Origin: Deltaproteobacteria bacterium
GTDB taxonomy: Bacteria > Desulfobacterota > Deferrimicrobia > Deferrimicrobiales > Deferrimicrobiaceae
Assembly: GCA_025357175.1 (NCBI GenBank)
Contig: JANXPS010000304.1
Coordinates: forward strand, 1-12,833
DNA length: 12,833 nt
Direction of reading: 5' to 3'
Shown: in pieces, positions 7,577 to 12,833 of the stretch
Position numbering within the stretch: position 1 is the stretch's first letter
Layout of the letters: each line of letters opens with the position of its first letter
Program-made: the position numbers and the translations under genes
Notes under the pieces: model-generated
The model's database searches: none
Seen by the model: the letters and a program-made list of their open reading frames with translations, nothing else
Told to the model about the DNA's origin: nothing

Positions 7577-8596
7577 ATGGCTCGAAAACCGGTTCACGTC
7601 GTTGTCGGGATTTTCGTCGTCTTCGGGTCGCTGATCGCGGCGGCGCTGATCATCTGGGTCGGCGCCTCCCGTTATTTCGAGCAGGGAAGCCGTTACCTCA
7701 CCTATTTCGACGAATCGGTCCAGGGGCTCCAGAAGGACTCTCCCGTCAAGTATCGCGGCGTCGAAGTCGGACGAGTCGAGGAAATCCGCGTGGCGCCCGA
7801 CAACCGGCTCATCGAAGTCCTCATGAAGATCAACCTGGCCGAGGGTGTCCGGAGCAACCTGATCGCCGAACTCAAGTCGGTGGGCATCACCGGCATCGTG
7901 TTCGTCGACCTGGGGCGGCTGGAGACGGGGGAAACGCCCAAGACGCCAGCCCTCACCTTCAAGCCCGCCTACCCGGTCATCCCCTCCCGCTCGTCCGCCA
8001 TCACGGAAGTTTTGACCAAAGCCGAACAGGTGGTCGAAAAGATCAGCAAGGTCGACTTCGAGGGGGTTTCCGACCAGCTCAAGAACACCGGGAAATCCGC
8101 CGAACGCCTTTTCGAAGGCGCCGGAACCCGACGGATGGTGGAGAATCTCGAGCGCCTCTCCTACCGCCTCGATCAATTCGCCGCCCGGCTCGACAACGTT
8201 TATTCGAACGAGCGGCTCACCCGGATCGCGGCCGCCGCCGAGGCCGACGTCGAGTCGCTCGGGCGGCTGATTGCGAAAGTCGAAGCGGAGATGGATCATG
8301 CGAAGGTCGGCGACCGCTCCGCGGAAGCGAAGGCGCTGATCGCGGAATCCAGGGCGCTGATCGCCGATGCGCGTTCCGCGGTTGCGGGAGCCGGCATGGC
8401 GGTAGCCGAGACCGGACAGTCTGCCGCCCGGATCACCGAATCGTTCGAGGAACAGCAGCGGACGCTGCTCCCGGCCGCCCGGGAATCCGTCGACGAACTT
8501 CGCCGGACCTCGACCGAGTTGCGCGAGCTGGTGAAGCAGTTGAAGGATTCGCCGTCGGAACTGCTCTTCAGCAATCCGCCGCCGCACCGCAAGTGA
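7577..8596 (+). CDS. mlaD: MlaD-like MCE-domain protein with long helical C-terminal tail
   Basis: 339 aa, ATG at 7577, preceded by GAGGAG. A single membrane anchor spans residues about 8-29. A single MCE domain follows (about 39-115), recognised by YFDESVQGLQKDSPVKYRGV from residue 43 and VGRVEEIRV, then ELKSVGITGIVFVDL. MCE proteins form periplasmic hexamer rings that pass lipids between the transporter and soluble or outer-membrane partners. This protein is much longer than E. coli MlaD (183 aa). Residues about 140-330 are charged and Ala-rich and predicted helical/coiled coil, including a near repeat ALIAESRALIADARSAV. A helical barrel or needle extension like those of PqiB/LetB-type proteins is plausible. 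It stands in the operon between mlaF and a lipoprotein gene, which supports a working transporter set. Confidence 0.9.
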   Translation: MARKPVHVVVGIFVVFGSLIAAALIIWVGASRYFEQGSRYLTYFDESVQGLQKDSPVKYRGVEVGRVEEIRVAPDNRLIEVLMKINLAEGVRSNLIAELKSVGITGIVFVDLGRLETGETPKTPALTFKPAYPVIPSRSSAITEVLTKAEQVVEKISKVDFEGVSDQLKNTGKSAERLFEGAGTRRMVENLERLSYRLDQFAARLDNVYSNERLTRIAAAAEADVESLGRLIAKVEAEMDHAKVGDRSAEAKALIAESRALIADARSAVAGAGMAVAETGQSAARITESFEEQQRTLLPAARESVDELRRTSTELRELVKQLKDSPSELLFSNPPPHRK

Positions 8597-8616
8597 CTTT
8601 TCCGGAGGGGGAAACG

Positions 8617-9243
8617 ATGGGAAGCCGCGCGATACTGCTGGTCACAGCCCTGCTGCTGCTTGCGCCGGGATGCTTCCGAAATTCGAAGGCGCCTGAAGTC
8701 GGCGAACGATTCGTCCTCGAATACGCCCCGCCCGTTACGGCGACGGCCGAACGCAAACCGGTTGCGGAGGCATTGCGGGTCGGCCGCTTTTCCGCCGACC
8801 CGGCGCTCGAAACCACGCAGATGGCCTATCGGCCATCGCTGTTCCGGGAGGAAACCGATTACTACAACCGGTGGATCGTTTCACCCGAGGCGCTCGTGTC
8901 GGGGTTCCTGCTGCGAGACATCCGCCAAGGCGGCGTCTTCCTCGCGGCCTTTTCCGACGGGGAGCCGCAGGCCGCCCGCTTTCTCCTTCGAGGCCACCTC
9001 GAGGCGTTCGAGGAGCGCGACGACGGGAAGGGACGCACCGCCTCCCTCGCCGCGACGGTCACGCTGCTCGATCTTTCGAAAAAGGAGATCCCCGAGCGGC
9101 TGCTGTTCCAGAAAAGCTACCGGTTCGAGGAACCGCTCTCCGAGATCGGCGGCCGGGGTCTCGCGCAGGCCATGAGCCGCGCGATGGAGAAGTTCTCCGC
9201 CCGCGTCATCGAGGACAGCTACTTGGCGGCGAGCCGGCTATAG
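8617..9243 (+). CDS. ABC-type transport auxiliary lipoprotein (PqiC-like)
   Basis: 208 aa. I start at ATG 8617, because GGAGGGG (8604-8610) lies 6 nt upstream and the signal peptide begins at once; a GTG at 8593 that overlaps the mlaD stop is less likely. Residues about 4-17 are hydrophobic and end in LAPGC, a serviceable lipobox (Cys18), so it should be a lipid-anchored envelope protein. The rest fits the ABC-transport auxiliary lipoprotein family (PqiC/YmbA type): a YYNRWIVSPEALVSGFLL block, RFLLRGHLEAFEE, then a strand-rich segment with LLFQKSYRFEEPL. Members are thought to be outer-membrane partners of MCE proteins. Its TAG stop shares CTATAG with the convergent acyl-CoA ligase stop, leaving no intergenic space. 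Confidence 0.85.
   Translation: MGSRAILLVTALLLLAPGCFRNSKAPEVGERFVLEYAPPVTATAERKPVAEALRVGRFSADPALETTQMAYRPSLFREETDYYNRWIVSPEALVSGFLLRDIRQGGVFLAAFSDGEPQAARFLLRGHLEAFEERDDGKGRTASLAATVTLLDLSKKEIPERLLFQKSYRFEEPLSEIGGRGLAQAMSRAMEKFSARVIEDSYLAASRL
9238..9243. other. Overlapping convergent stop codons (CTATAG)
   Basis: The palindrome CTATAG ends both genes: TAG on the plus strand for the lipoprotein and TAG on the minus strand for the acyl-CoA ligase. There is no room for a terminator between them, so each transcript probably reads into the antisense of the other unless termination lies within the coding sequence. Confidence 0.9.
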
Positions 9244-10887
9244 GTACTTCTCCCGCAGCCCCACCTTGTTGACCTTGCCGACGCTGGTCTTGTCGATCGC
9301 GTCGACGAATCGCACCTTGACCAGGACGACCTGCTTGCCGATCATCCCCCGGTCGGAGTAATCCACGATATGATGCACGATCTCCTTGGCGGTCACATTC
9401 CCGTGGGGACTCGGTTTGGGGACGACCAGCGCAAGCGGACGCTCGCCCCATTTGTCATCGGGCATTCCGATCACGGCCACTTCGCCCACCGCGGGATGCG
9501 CCGAGATGACGTCCTCGAGCTCCAGCGAGGAAATCCATTCGCCGCCGATCTTGATGACGTCCTTGGTGCGATCGGTGATCTTGACGTATCCCTGTTCGTC
9601 GATCCATGCGACGTCGCTCGTGTGCAGGTAGCCGCCCGCCCACAGCTTTTCGGAGGTCTTCGTGTCCTTCAGGTAGCCCTGCGTCAGCCAGGGGGTGCGG
9701 ACGACGACCTCCCCCACCGCGTTCCCGTCGCGGGCGACATCCGTCATCCCGTCGTTGACCGTTCGCAACTCGACCAGCGGAATCGGAATGCCGGTCTTGC
9801 AGCGGATCTCGGCCTGCTCCCCGGCCGAAAGCGCGAGTTGCCCGGGCTGCAGGTGGGCCAGCGTGAGGATCGGGCACGTCTCCGACATCCCGTAGGCCGA
9901 AAAAACGTCTACCCCCCGCTTCATCGCGGAAAGGCAGAGCGACTTCGGCATCGCCGAGCCGCCGATCATCACCTTCCAGTTCGAGAGGTCGATCTCGTCG
10001 ACTTTCGGCGACTTGAGCAGCATGTGCAGGATCGTCGGGACGCAGTGCGAGAAGGTGACCTTTTCGGACCCGATCAGTTCAAGCAGATGCTCGGGCACGT
10101 ACCGCCCGGGGTACACCTGCTTGACGCCCATCATCGTGGCGATGTACGGCATTCCCCAGGCGTGGACGTGGAACATCGGCGTGATCGGCATGTAGACGTC
10201 TTCGCGGTGGAAACGGCCCTGGACGGCCGGGGTGGCCAGGGAGGCCAGAACGCCGAAGGTGTGGAGCACGAGCTGCCGGTGGCTGAAGGCGACACCCTTC
10301 GGAAGGCCCGTCGTCCCCGTCGTGTAGAACGTCGTCGCCCGCGTGTTCTCGTCGAAGTCGGGGAAATCGAAGCGGTCTTCCGCCGCCGCCAGCAGCGCCT
10401 CGTATTCGCCCGCGAACTCGATGTGCGTCCGCGGAAGGTGGGCGTCCTCGTCCTGCAGCAGCACGAACTTCTTGACCGTGTCGATTCGTCCCTTGACGTG
10501 GTCGAGGATCGGGAGGAAGTCGGCGTTGATCAGCAGCACGTCGTCCTCGGCGTGGTCGATCGTGTAGAGGATCTGCTCGGGAGAGAACCTCACGTTGATC
10601 GTGTGCAGCACGGCGCCGAGCATCGGAACCGCGAAGAAGCACTCGAGATAGCGGTGGCTGTCGTAATCCATGACGGCAACCGTGTCGCCCGGCGTCACGC
10701 CGAGCGCCGTCAGCGCGTTCGCGAGCCGGTTGATCCGCTCGCCCAGTTCCCGGTACGTGAAGCGCTGCTTTCCCCGGTAGACGATTTCCTGCTCCGGCGC
10801 GTGCACGAGAGGCGTCTTGAGGATCTGCTTGATCAGCAGCTGGTAGTCGTGGGCCGATTCGGTGCGCTCGATCTTCTTGTAGGTCAT
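9238..10887 (-). CDS. Fatty-acid/acyl-CoA ligase (AMP-binding adenylate-forming enzyme)
   Basis: 549 aa, minus strand, ATG at 10887 with GGAGG 5-6 nt upstream. Adenylation motifs appear in order: P-loop YTTGTTGLPKG at 188-198, A5 YGMSET at 332-337, TSD at 423-425, DRTKDVIK at 439-446 with IGGEWIS after it, and the catalytic Lys of the C-terminal lid in TSVGK (K538). The N-terminal block AVMDYDSHRYLECFFAVPMLGAVLHT is characteristic of the fatty-acid-CoA ligase branch rather than acetyl-CoA synthetases. It activates a carboxylic acid with ATP to acyl-AMP, then transfers it to CoA. Chain length cannot be read from sequence. It is cytoplasmic or membrane-associated. It is convergent with the Mla operon, so its relation to lipid trafficking is positional only. 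Confidence 0.93.
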   Translation of the reverse strand: MTYKKIERTESAHDYQLLIKQILKTPLVHAPEQEIVYRGKQRFTYRELGERINRLANALTALGVTPGDTVAVMDYDSHRYLECFFAVPMLGAVLHTINVRFSPEQILYTIDHAEDDVLLINADFLPILDHVKGRIDTVKKFVLLQDEDAHLPRTHIEFAGEYEALLAAAEDRFDFPDFDENTRATTFYTTGTTGLPKGVAFSHRQLVLHTFGVLASLATPAVQGRFHREDVYMPITPMFHVHAWGMPYIATMMGVKQVYPGRYVPEHLLELIGSEKVTFSHCVPTILHMLLKSPKVDEIDLSNWKVMIGGSAMPKSLCLSAMKRGVDVFSAYGMSETCPILTLAHLQPGQLALSAGEQAEIRCKTGIPIPLVELRTVNDGMTDVARDGNAVGEVVVRTPWLTQGYLKDTKTSEKLWAGGYLHTSDVAWIDEQGYVKITDRTKDVIKIGGEWISSLELEDVISAHPAVGEVAVIGMPDDKWGERPLALVVPKPSPHGNVTAKEIVHHIVDYSDRGMIGKQVVLVKVRFVDAIDKTSVGKVNKVGLREKYL

Positions 10888-10996
10888 CGTTTCCTCCGGG
10901 GAAAGGTCAGGCGAACAGGAATATCAGGAATCGGGCGGGATGGGGAAACGAAAAAGGGGCTCACCTTCGACGGGAGAAAAGAACCACAGGGTGCCG

Positions 10997-11038
10997 GCCA
11001 CCTTGCCTGCGGAAGCCGGGTTTCCCGGGGTTGGTGGC
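10997..11038. repeat. Nested inverted repeat between acyl-CoA ligase and hicB
   Basis: GCCACC (10997-11002) pairs with GGTGGC (11033-11038), and inside it CCGGG (11016-11020) pairs with CCCGG (11024-11028) around a TTT loop. The spacing is asymmetric. On the minus strand it lies downstream of hicB and is followed by a T-rich TTCTTTTC, so a weak terminator for hicAB is possible. It is not a textbook terminator. Confidence 0.3.
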
Positions 11039-11044
11039 TGTCGA

Positions 11045-11076
11045 TCAAATGGTTATGGCGCATGAAGATGGGTCAG
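11045..11076. repeat. Fragment related to 11904-11934, possible insertion-sequence relic
   Basis: TCAAATGGTTATG (11045-11057), an 11-nt spacer, then TGGGTCAG (11069-11076). The same arrangement occurs about 860 bp later: TCAATTGGTTATG (11904-11916), a 10-nt spacer, then TGGGTCAG (11927-11934). The first blocks match 12 of 13 and the last 8 of 8. The two copies flank hicAB in the same orientation. They may be ends of related insertion sequences or an unrecognised dispersed repeat. The rest of the 277-bp gap 10888-11164 shows no gene I can support. Confidence 0.4.
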
Positions 11077-11164
11077 GCCTGCTACGGCAAAATCCGCTTT
11101 TACTTGCGTGACCACGGCTTGCTCGGGTTCTACGACGTGAGGCGATCCGCCGGGAAGGTCACCG

Positions 11165-11476
11165 TCAGGCGATGCGATGCAGGATCAGTTGATTCAGCGA
11201 GACGCCTTGCCGTTTCGCTTCCAGCTCCAGGCGCCGGCGGGTGTCCTCCGGGATGCGCAGCGGGAACCGGCTCTTGAACTTCTTCTCGACGATCGGCTCG
11301 GGGATCGAACGCTTCGCCTTCCTTGCGGCCGACAGCCACAGCGACGCCGCGATCTTCACTTCCCGAATCGCCTCTTCCTCCGAGTCTCCGAACGCGGAGC
11401 AGCCCGGCAGTTCCGGAACCGTGGCAATGTACCCTTCGTCCTCGTCGCTGTAGGCGACCATGATCGCGTATTTCAT
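11165..11476 (-). CDS. hicB: HicB-family antitoxin
   Basis: 103 aa, minus strand. ATG at 11476 overlaps the hicA TGA (ATGA) and has GAGAGG about 4-5 nt upstream; longer in-frame starts would read through hicA and are not used. Residues 1-60 are the HicB (UPF0150) partial RNase-H-like domain: YAIMVAYSDEDEGYIATVPELPGC, interrupted here, then GDSEEEAIREVKIAASLWL. From about 68, SRFPLRIPEDTRRRLELEA and SLNQLILHRIA form a ribbon-helix-helix DNA-binding tail, so it should both neutralise HicA and repress its own operon. The order, toxin gene first, is common for hicAB. The pair lies next to insertion-like relics, which suggests it arrived with mobile DNA. Confidence 0.9.
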   Translation of the reverse strand: MKYAIMVAYSDEDEGYIATVPELPGCSAFGDSEEEAIREVKIAASLWLSAARKAKRSIPEPIVEKKFKSRFPLRIPEDTRRRLELEAKRQGVSLNQLILHRIA

Positions 11477-11742
11477 TTTTCCTCTCCAAGGCGGTATTTC
11501 TCGATGGCGACGAGCAGTTGCTTGACCTGGTACGCCTTCGCCATCCCCTTGCGCTCCTGGAACGTCAGCATCTCCAGCACGCCTTCTTTTTCGTAGACGA
11601 CGTGCGAGCCCTTCCCGTCGCGCTTTAGGAAGCCCACATGCTCGGCCAGAAGGCACAGTTCCCGGAAGCGGATGCCGGCCGTGTTGTTCCGGGCTTTCTC
11701 GATGAGTTTGTCTTTTTGCGTCATCGTCCTTGATGATACCAC
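11473..11742 (-). CDS. hicA: HicA-family mRNA interferase toxin
   Basis: 89 aa from GTG at 11742. This start is chosen because a perfect GGAGGTGA (plus-strand 11751-11758) sits 8 nt upstream; the alternative ATG at 11724 (83 aa) has AAGGA only 2 nt away. The HicA fold is recognisable: LCLLAEHVGFLKRDGKGSHVVY with the catalytic His in GSH (H47), followed by EMLTFQERKG and AYQVKQLLVAIEKY. HicA toxins cleave mRNA in a ribosome-independent way and are blocked by HicB. The gene appears intact with the active-site His in place, so the module is probably functional. Its stop overlaps the hicB start. The GC-rich upstream segment shows no convincing promoter hexamers. Confidence 0.9.
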   Translation of the reverse strand: MVSSRTMTQKDKLIEKARNNTAGIRFRELCLLAEHVGFLKRDGKGSHVVYEKEGVLEMLTFQERKGMAKAYQVKQLLVAIEKYRLGEEK

Positions 11743-11750
11743 TTATGACA

Positions 11751-11758
11751 TCACCTCC
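11751..11758 (-). promoter_or_regulatory. Ribosome binding site that sets the hicA GTG start
   Basis: On the minus strand this reads GGAGGTGA, a full match to the 16S anti-Shine-Dalgarno, 8 nt before GTG at 11742. An ATG inside it is followed at once by TCA TAA in its own frame, giving a two-codon decoy. Confidence 0.6.
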
Positions 11759-11813
11759 CCTCCTTAAGTTGCGGCTCCGCTTTCTCACGGGTCCGGCGTG
11801 CGCCGAGCGCAGG

Positions 11814-11986
11814 CGCCGGTTAACTGTGAATCGGCTTCGTGAAATGACCCGTATCGGAATTCAACATTGACCTGCGTATTCCAACGGGGATATCGGATAT
11901 GGGTCAATTGGTTATGCCTTACAAGGTGGGTCAGACCCGGGCGCCGATTTCCGACGAAAGTGGGTCAATATTGCACGCCGGTTAAC
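11814..11986. repeat. 11-bp direct repeats flanking the 151-bp element
   Basis: CGCCGGTTAAC occurs exactly at 11814-11824 and again at 11976-11986. The flanks differ on both sides, so the match is limited to 11 bp. The arrangement resembles a target-site duplication, though 11 bp is longer than usual for IS21-type elements. Confidence 0.5.
11825..11975. mobile_element. 151-bp MITE-like or gutted insertion-sequence relic
   Basis: The segment begins TGTGAATCGG and ends AATATTGCA (TG...CA ends). It contains TGACC at 11845 and 11868 on the left half and the reverse, GGTCA, at 11902, 11929 and 11963 on the right half, so motif orientation switches near the middle. CAACATTGACC at 11862-11872 pairs, with one mismatch, with the reverse complement of 11963-11973. 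Repeated inverted TGACCC motifs at both ends recall IS21-like elements, but no transposase gene or remnant lies between, and I cannot identify the family. Treat as a non-autonomous or collapsed element. Confidence 0.35.
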
Positions 11987-12134
11987 ACCCAGAATGACCG
12001 TTCCTCAACTTCACTGTTTAATTTATGTATATTTCTGACATATACACGAGTCGAGAGGATATTTTTGATTCGAAGCGCGTCGGGATCATTTTCTCGCTGG
12101 TAATGCTTGGGGTTGCCCCAACCGCTGGCTGTTA

Positions 12135-12209
12135 TGTTTCCAATCCCACGCTTAGTGTTGACAATGCCACCTGTGTTAGTTGACAATATATGATGGATAT
12201 GTTGCCAAT
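12135..12209. repeat. Four phased about 10-bp repeats upstream of the HTH-GHKL gene
   Basis: TGTTTCCAAT (12135), TGTTGACAAT (12156), AGTTGACAAT (12178) and TGTTGCCAAT (12200) repeat at 21, 22 and 22 bp. The consensus is TGTTGMCAAT. All have the same orientation, two helical turns apart, and the last ends 9 nt before the ribosome site. Two copies contain a TTGACA -35-like hexamer. The most natural reading is an operator array for the adjacent DNA-binding protein. Confidence 0.6.
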
Positions 12210-12231
12210 TTCCGTGCAAGAGGATTCCATA

Positions 12232-12833
12232 ATGGGCAAGGGACGAGCAAAGAGCGAGGAAATCCGAAAGTTCATCGTGGAGAATGTCGTTGCCCATCCA
12301 AAAGAAATATCCAGGATCACCGCCTTGCGGTTCGACATCACCCGGCAAGCGGTCAATCGCCATCTTCAAACCCTCGTATCCGAGCGCATCCTTGGCGAAA
12401 CCGGGAACACACGAAGCCGGGTTTACAGATTATGTTCCCTTGCCGAATGGAAATTCTCTTATCCGATAAAAACCGATTTAGCGGAAGATATTGTCTGGAG
12501 AACCGATATCAACAATAAACTTGGTCAGCAATCATCCAATGTAATCCATATATGGCAATACGGATTTACGGAGATGTTCAATAATGCCATCGACCACTCC
12601 GAAGGACATTTTATCCATGTTTCTATTGTCCGAACCGCCGTTGATACCGTGATTTCCATAAAGGATGACGGGGTCGGAATATTCAACAAGATCAAAGCGA
12701 AAAAGAATTTGCTGGACGAACGCCATGCAATCCTCGAACTGGCAAAGGGAAAACTGACCACGGACCCGGATAGACATTCGGGGGAAGGAATATTTTTCAC
12801 GTCCAGAATGTTCGACAGTTTCTCAATCCTGTC
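12232..12833 (+). CDS. Winged-helix/HTH plus GHKL (HATPase) regulator, 3' end missing
   Basis: The frame is open from ATG 12232 to the right edge (200 codons, no stop in the window). AGAGGA (12219-12224) lies 7 nt upstream; in-frame ATGs at 12190-12199 lack a ribosome site. Residues about 5-65 form a helix-turn-helix: ALRFDITRQAVNRHLQTLV then a short wing. From about 110, a GHKL ATP-binding fold appears with the N-box FTEMFNNAIDHSEG, G1 box DDGVGI and G2 box HSGEGIFFTSRMFD. The order matches HTH-HATPase proteins that normally end in a STAS-like DUF4325 domain, which would lie beyond the window. Such proteins are presumed cytoplasmic ATP-responsive regulators. Base composition is clearly AT-richer than the genes to the left, suggesting acquisition by transfer. 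Confidence 0.82.
   Translation, partial: MGKGRAKSEEIRKFIVENVVAHPKEISRITALRFDITRQAVNRHLQTLVSERILGETGNTRSRVYRLCSLAEWKFSYPIKTDLAEDIVWRTDINNKLGQQSSNVIHIWQYGFTEMFNNAIDHSEGHFIHVSIVRTAVDTVISIKDDGVGIFNKIKAKKNLLDERHAILELAKGKLTTDPDRHSGEGIFFTSRMFDSFSIL

Larger units (their letters stand above)
11743..12231. other. Non-coding stretch between hicA and the HTH-GHKL gene
   Basis: No credible gene is seen in these 489 bp. From left to right it holds the hicA ribosome site, a GC-rich segment, the direct-repeat-flanked 151-bp element (11825-11975), and then a switch to AT-rich sequence. A 7-bp inverted repeat TGTATAT/ATATACA lies at 12026-12046 with a 7-nt loop, and a perfect TTGGGG-TTG-CCCCAA hairpin at 12107-12121. 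The 21-22 bp repeat series comes last. Short frames here have no RBS-plus-start combination or recognisable product. Confidence 0.6.

Noticed and set aside
7448..8587. 379-codon minus-strand frame opposite mlaD
   Set aside because: Low-complexity Gly/Arg/Asp-rich translation and full overlap with the MCE-protein gene.
11062..11164. Short plus-strand reading frame with the peptide KIRFYLRDHGLLGFYDV
   Set aside because: It looks protein-like but has no clear start signal and runs into the antisense of hicB; at most a gene remnant.
9370..11277. 635-codon plus-strand open frame
   Set aside because: It is antisense to the acyl-CoA ligase, which has every family motif; the frame is open because of GC-rich codon bias.
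12107..12121. TTGGGG-TTG-CCCCAA hairpin as a terminator
   Set aside because: The stem is perfect but only 6 bp, and no T-run follows on either strand.
11965..12369. 134-codon minus-strand frame in the AT-rich part
   Set aside because: It overlaps the N-terminus of the HTH-GHKL gene and the repeat array, has no good ribosome site and resembles no family I know.
1..12833. CRISPR array, tRNA or rRNA genes
   Set aside because: No repeat-spacer pattern with 25-40 bp repeats and no cloverleaf or rRNA-like sequence was noticed by eye; the only periodic series is the short array at 12135-12209.

Overview
The window is GC-rich, tightly packed Gram-negative chromosomal DNA up to about position 11,990. 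It then drops to clearly AT-richer sequence to the end. An outer-membrane-type barrel protein, an Mla-type lipid transporter, a periplasmic DsbC-like protein with a c-type haem motif, a bacteriohemerythrin and a ferredoxin-nitroreductase together suggest an anaerobic or microaerophilic, cytochrome-rich bacterium. A Geobacter-like or other Desulfobacterota member is my best guess. This is inferred from gene content and codon bias only.

Layout. Positions 1-1235 (minus) hold the N-terminal 411 codons of a secreted, probably beta-barrel outer-membrane protein that runs off the left edge. Divergent from it, 1346-2617 (plus), is a two-gene unit: a DsbC-like thiol-disulfide protein carrying an extra CXXCH motif, and a four-helix DUF4149-type membrane protein. 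Converging on that pair is an exported DUF6599-type protein (2646-3632, minus). A seven-gene plus-strand operon fills 3767-9243: DUF815 AAA+ ATPase, bacteriohemerythrin, [4Fe-4S]-nitroreductase, then MlaE permease, MlaF ATPase, MlaD/MCE protein and an ABC-transport auxiliary lipoprotein. Two junctions are ATGA overlaps. The last stop codon overlaps the stop of a convergent acyl-CoA ligase gene (9238-10887, minus).

From about 10,990 to the right edge the sequence looks like an accessory boundary. It holds an inverted repeat, a fragment that recurs about 860 bp later, a hicA-hicB toxin-antitoxin module (11165-11742, minus), and a 151-bp non-coding element with inverted TGACC/GGTCA motifs flanked by 11-bp direct repeats. 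In the AT-richer part, a series of four about 10-bp repeats at 21-22 bp intervals lies directly in front of a truncated gene (12232 to the edge) for a winged-helix plus GHKL-ATPase protein.

How the genes work together. MlaE/F/D plus the lipoprotein should form an inner-membrane lipid ABC transporter, with the lipoprotein apparently replacing MlaC/MlaB. The upstream ATPase, hemerythrin and nitroreductase share the transcript but their link to lipid transport is unknown. The DsbC-like protein probably handles disulfides in the periplasm. The strongest candidates for something undescribed are the haem-motif DsbC-like protein and the phased repeat array in front of the HTH-GHKL gene beside insertion-sequence-like relics.
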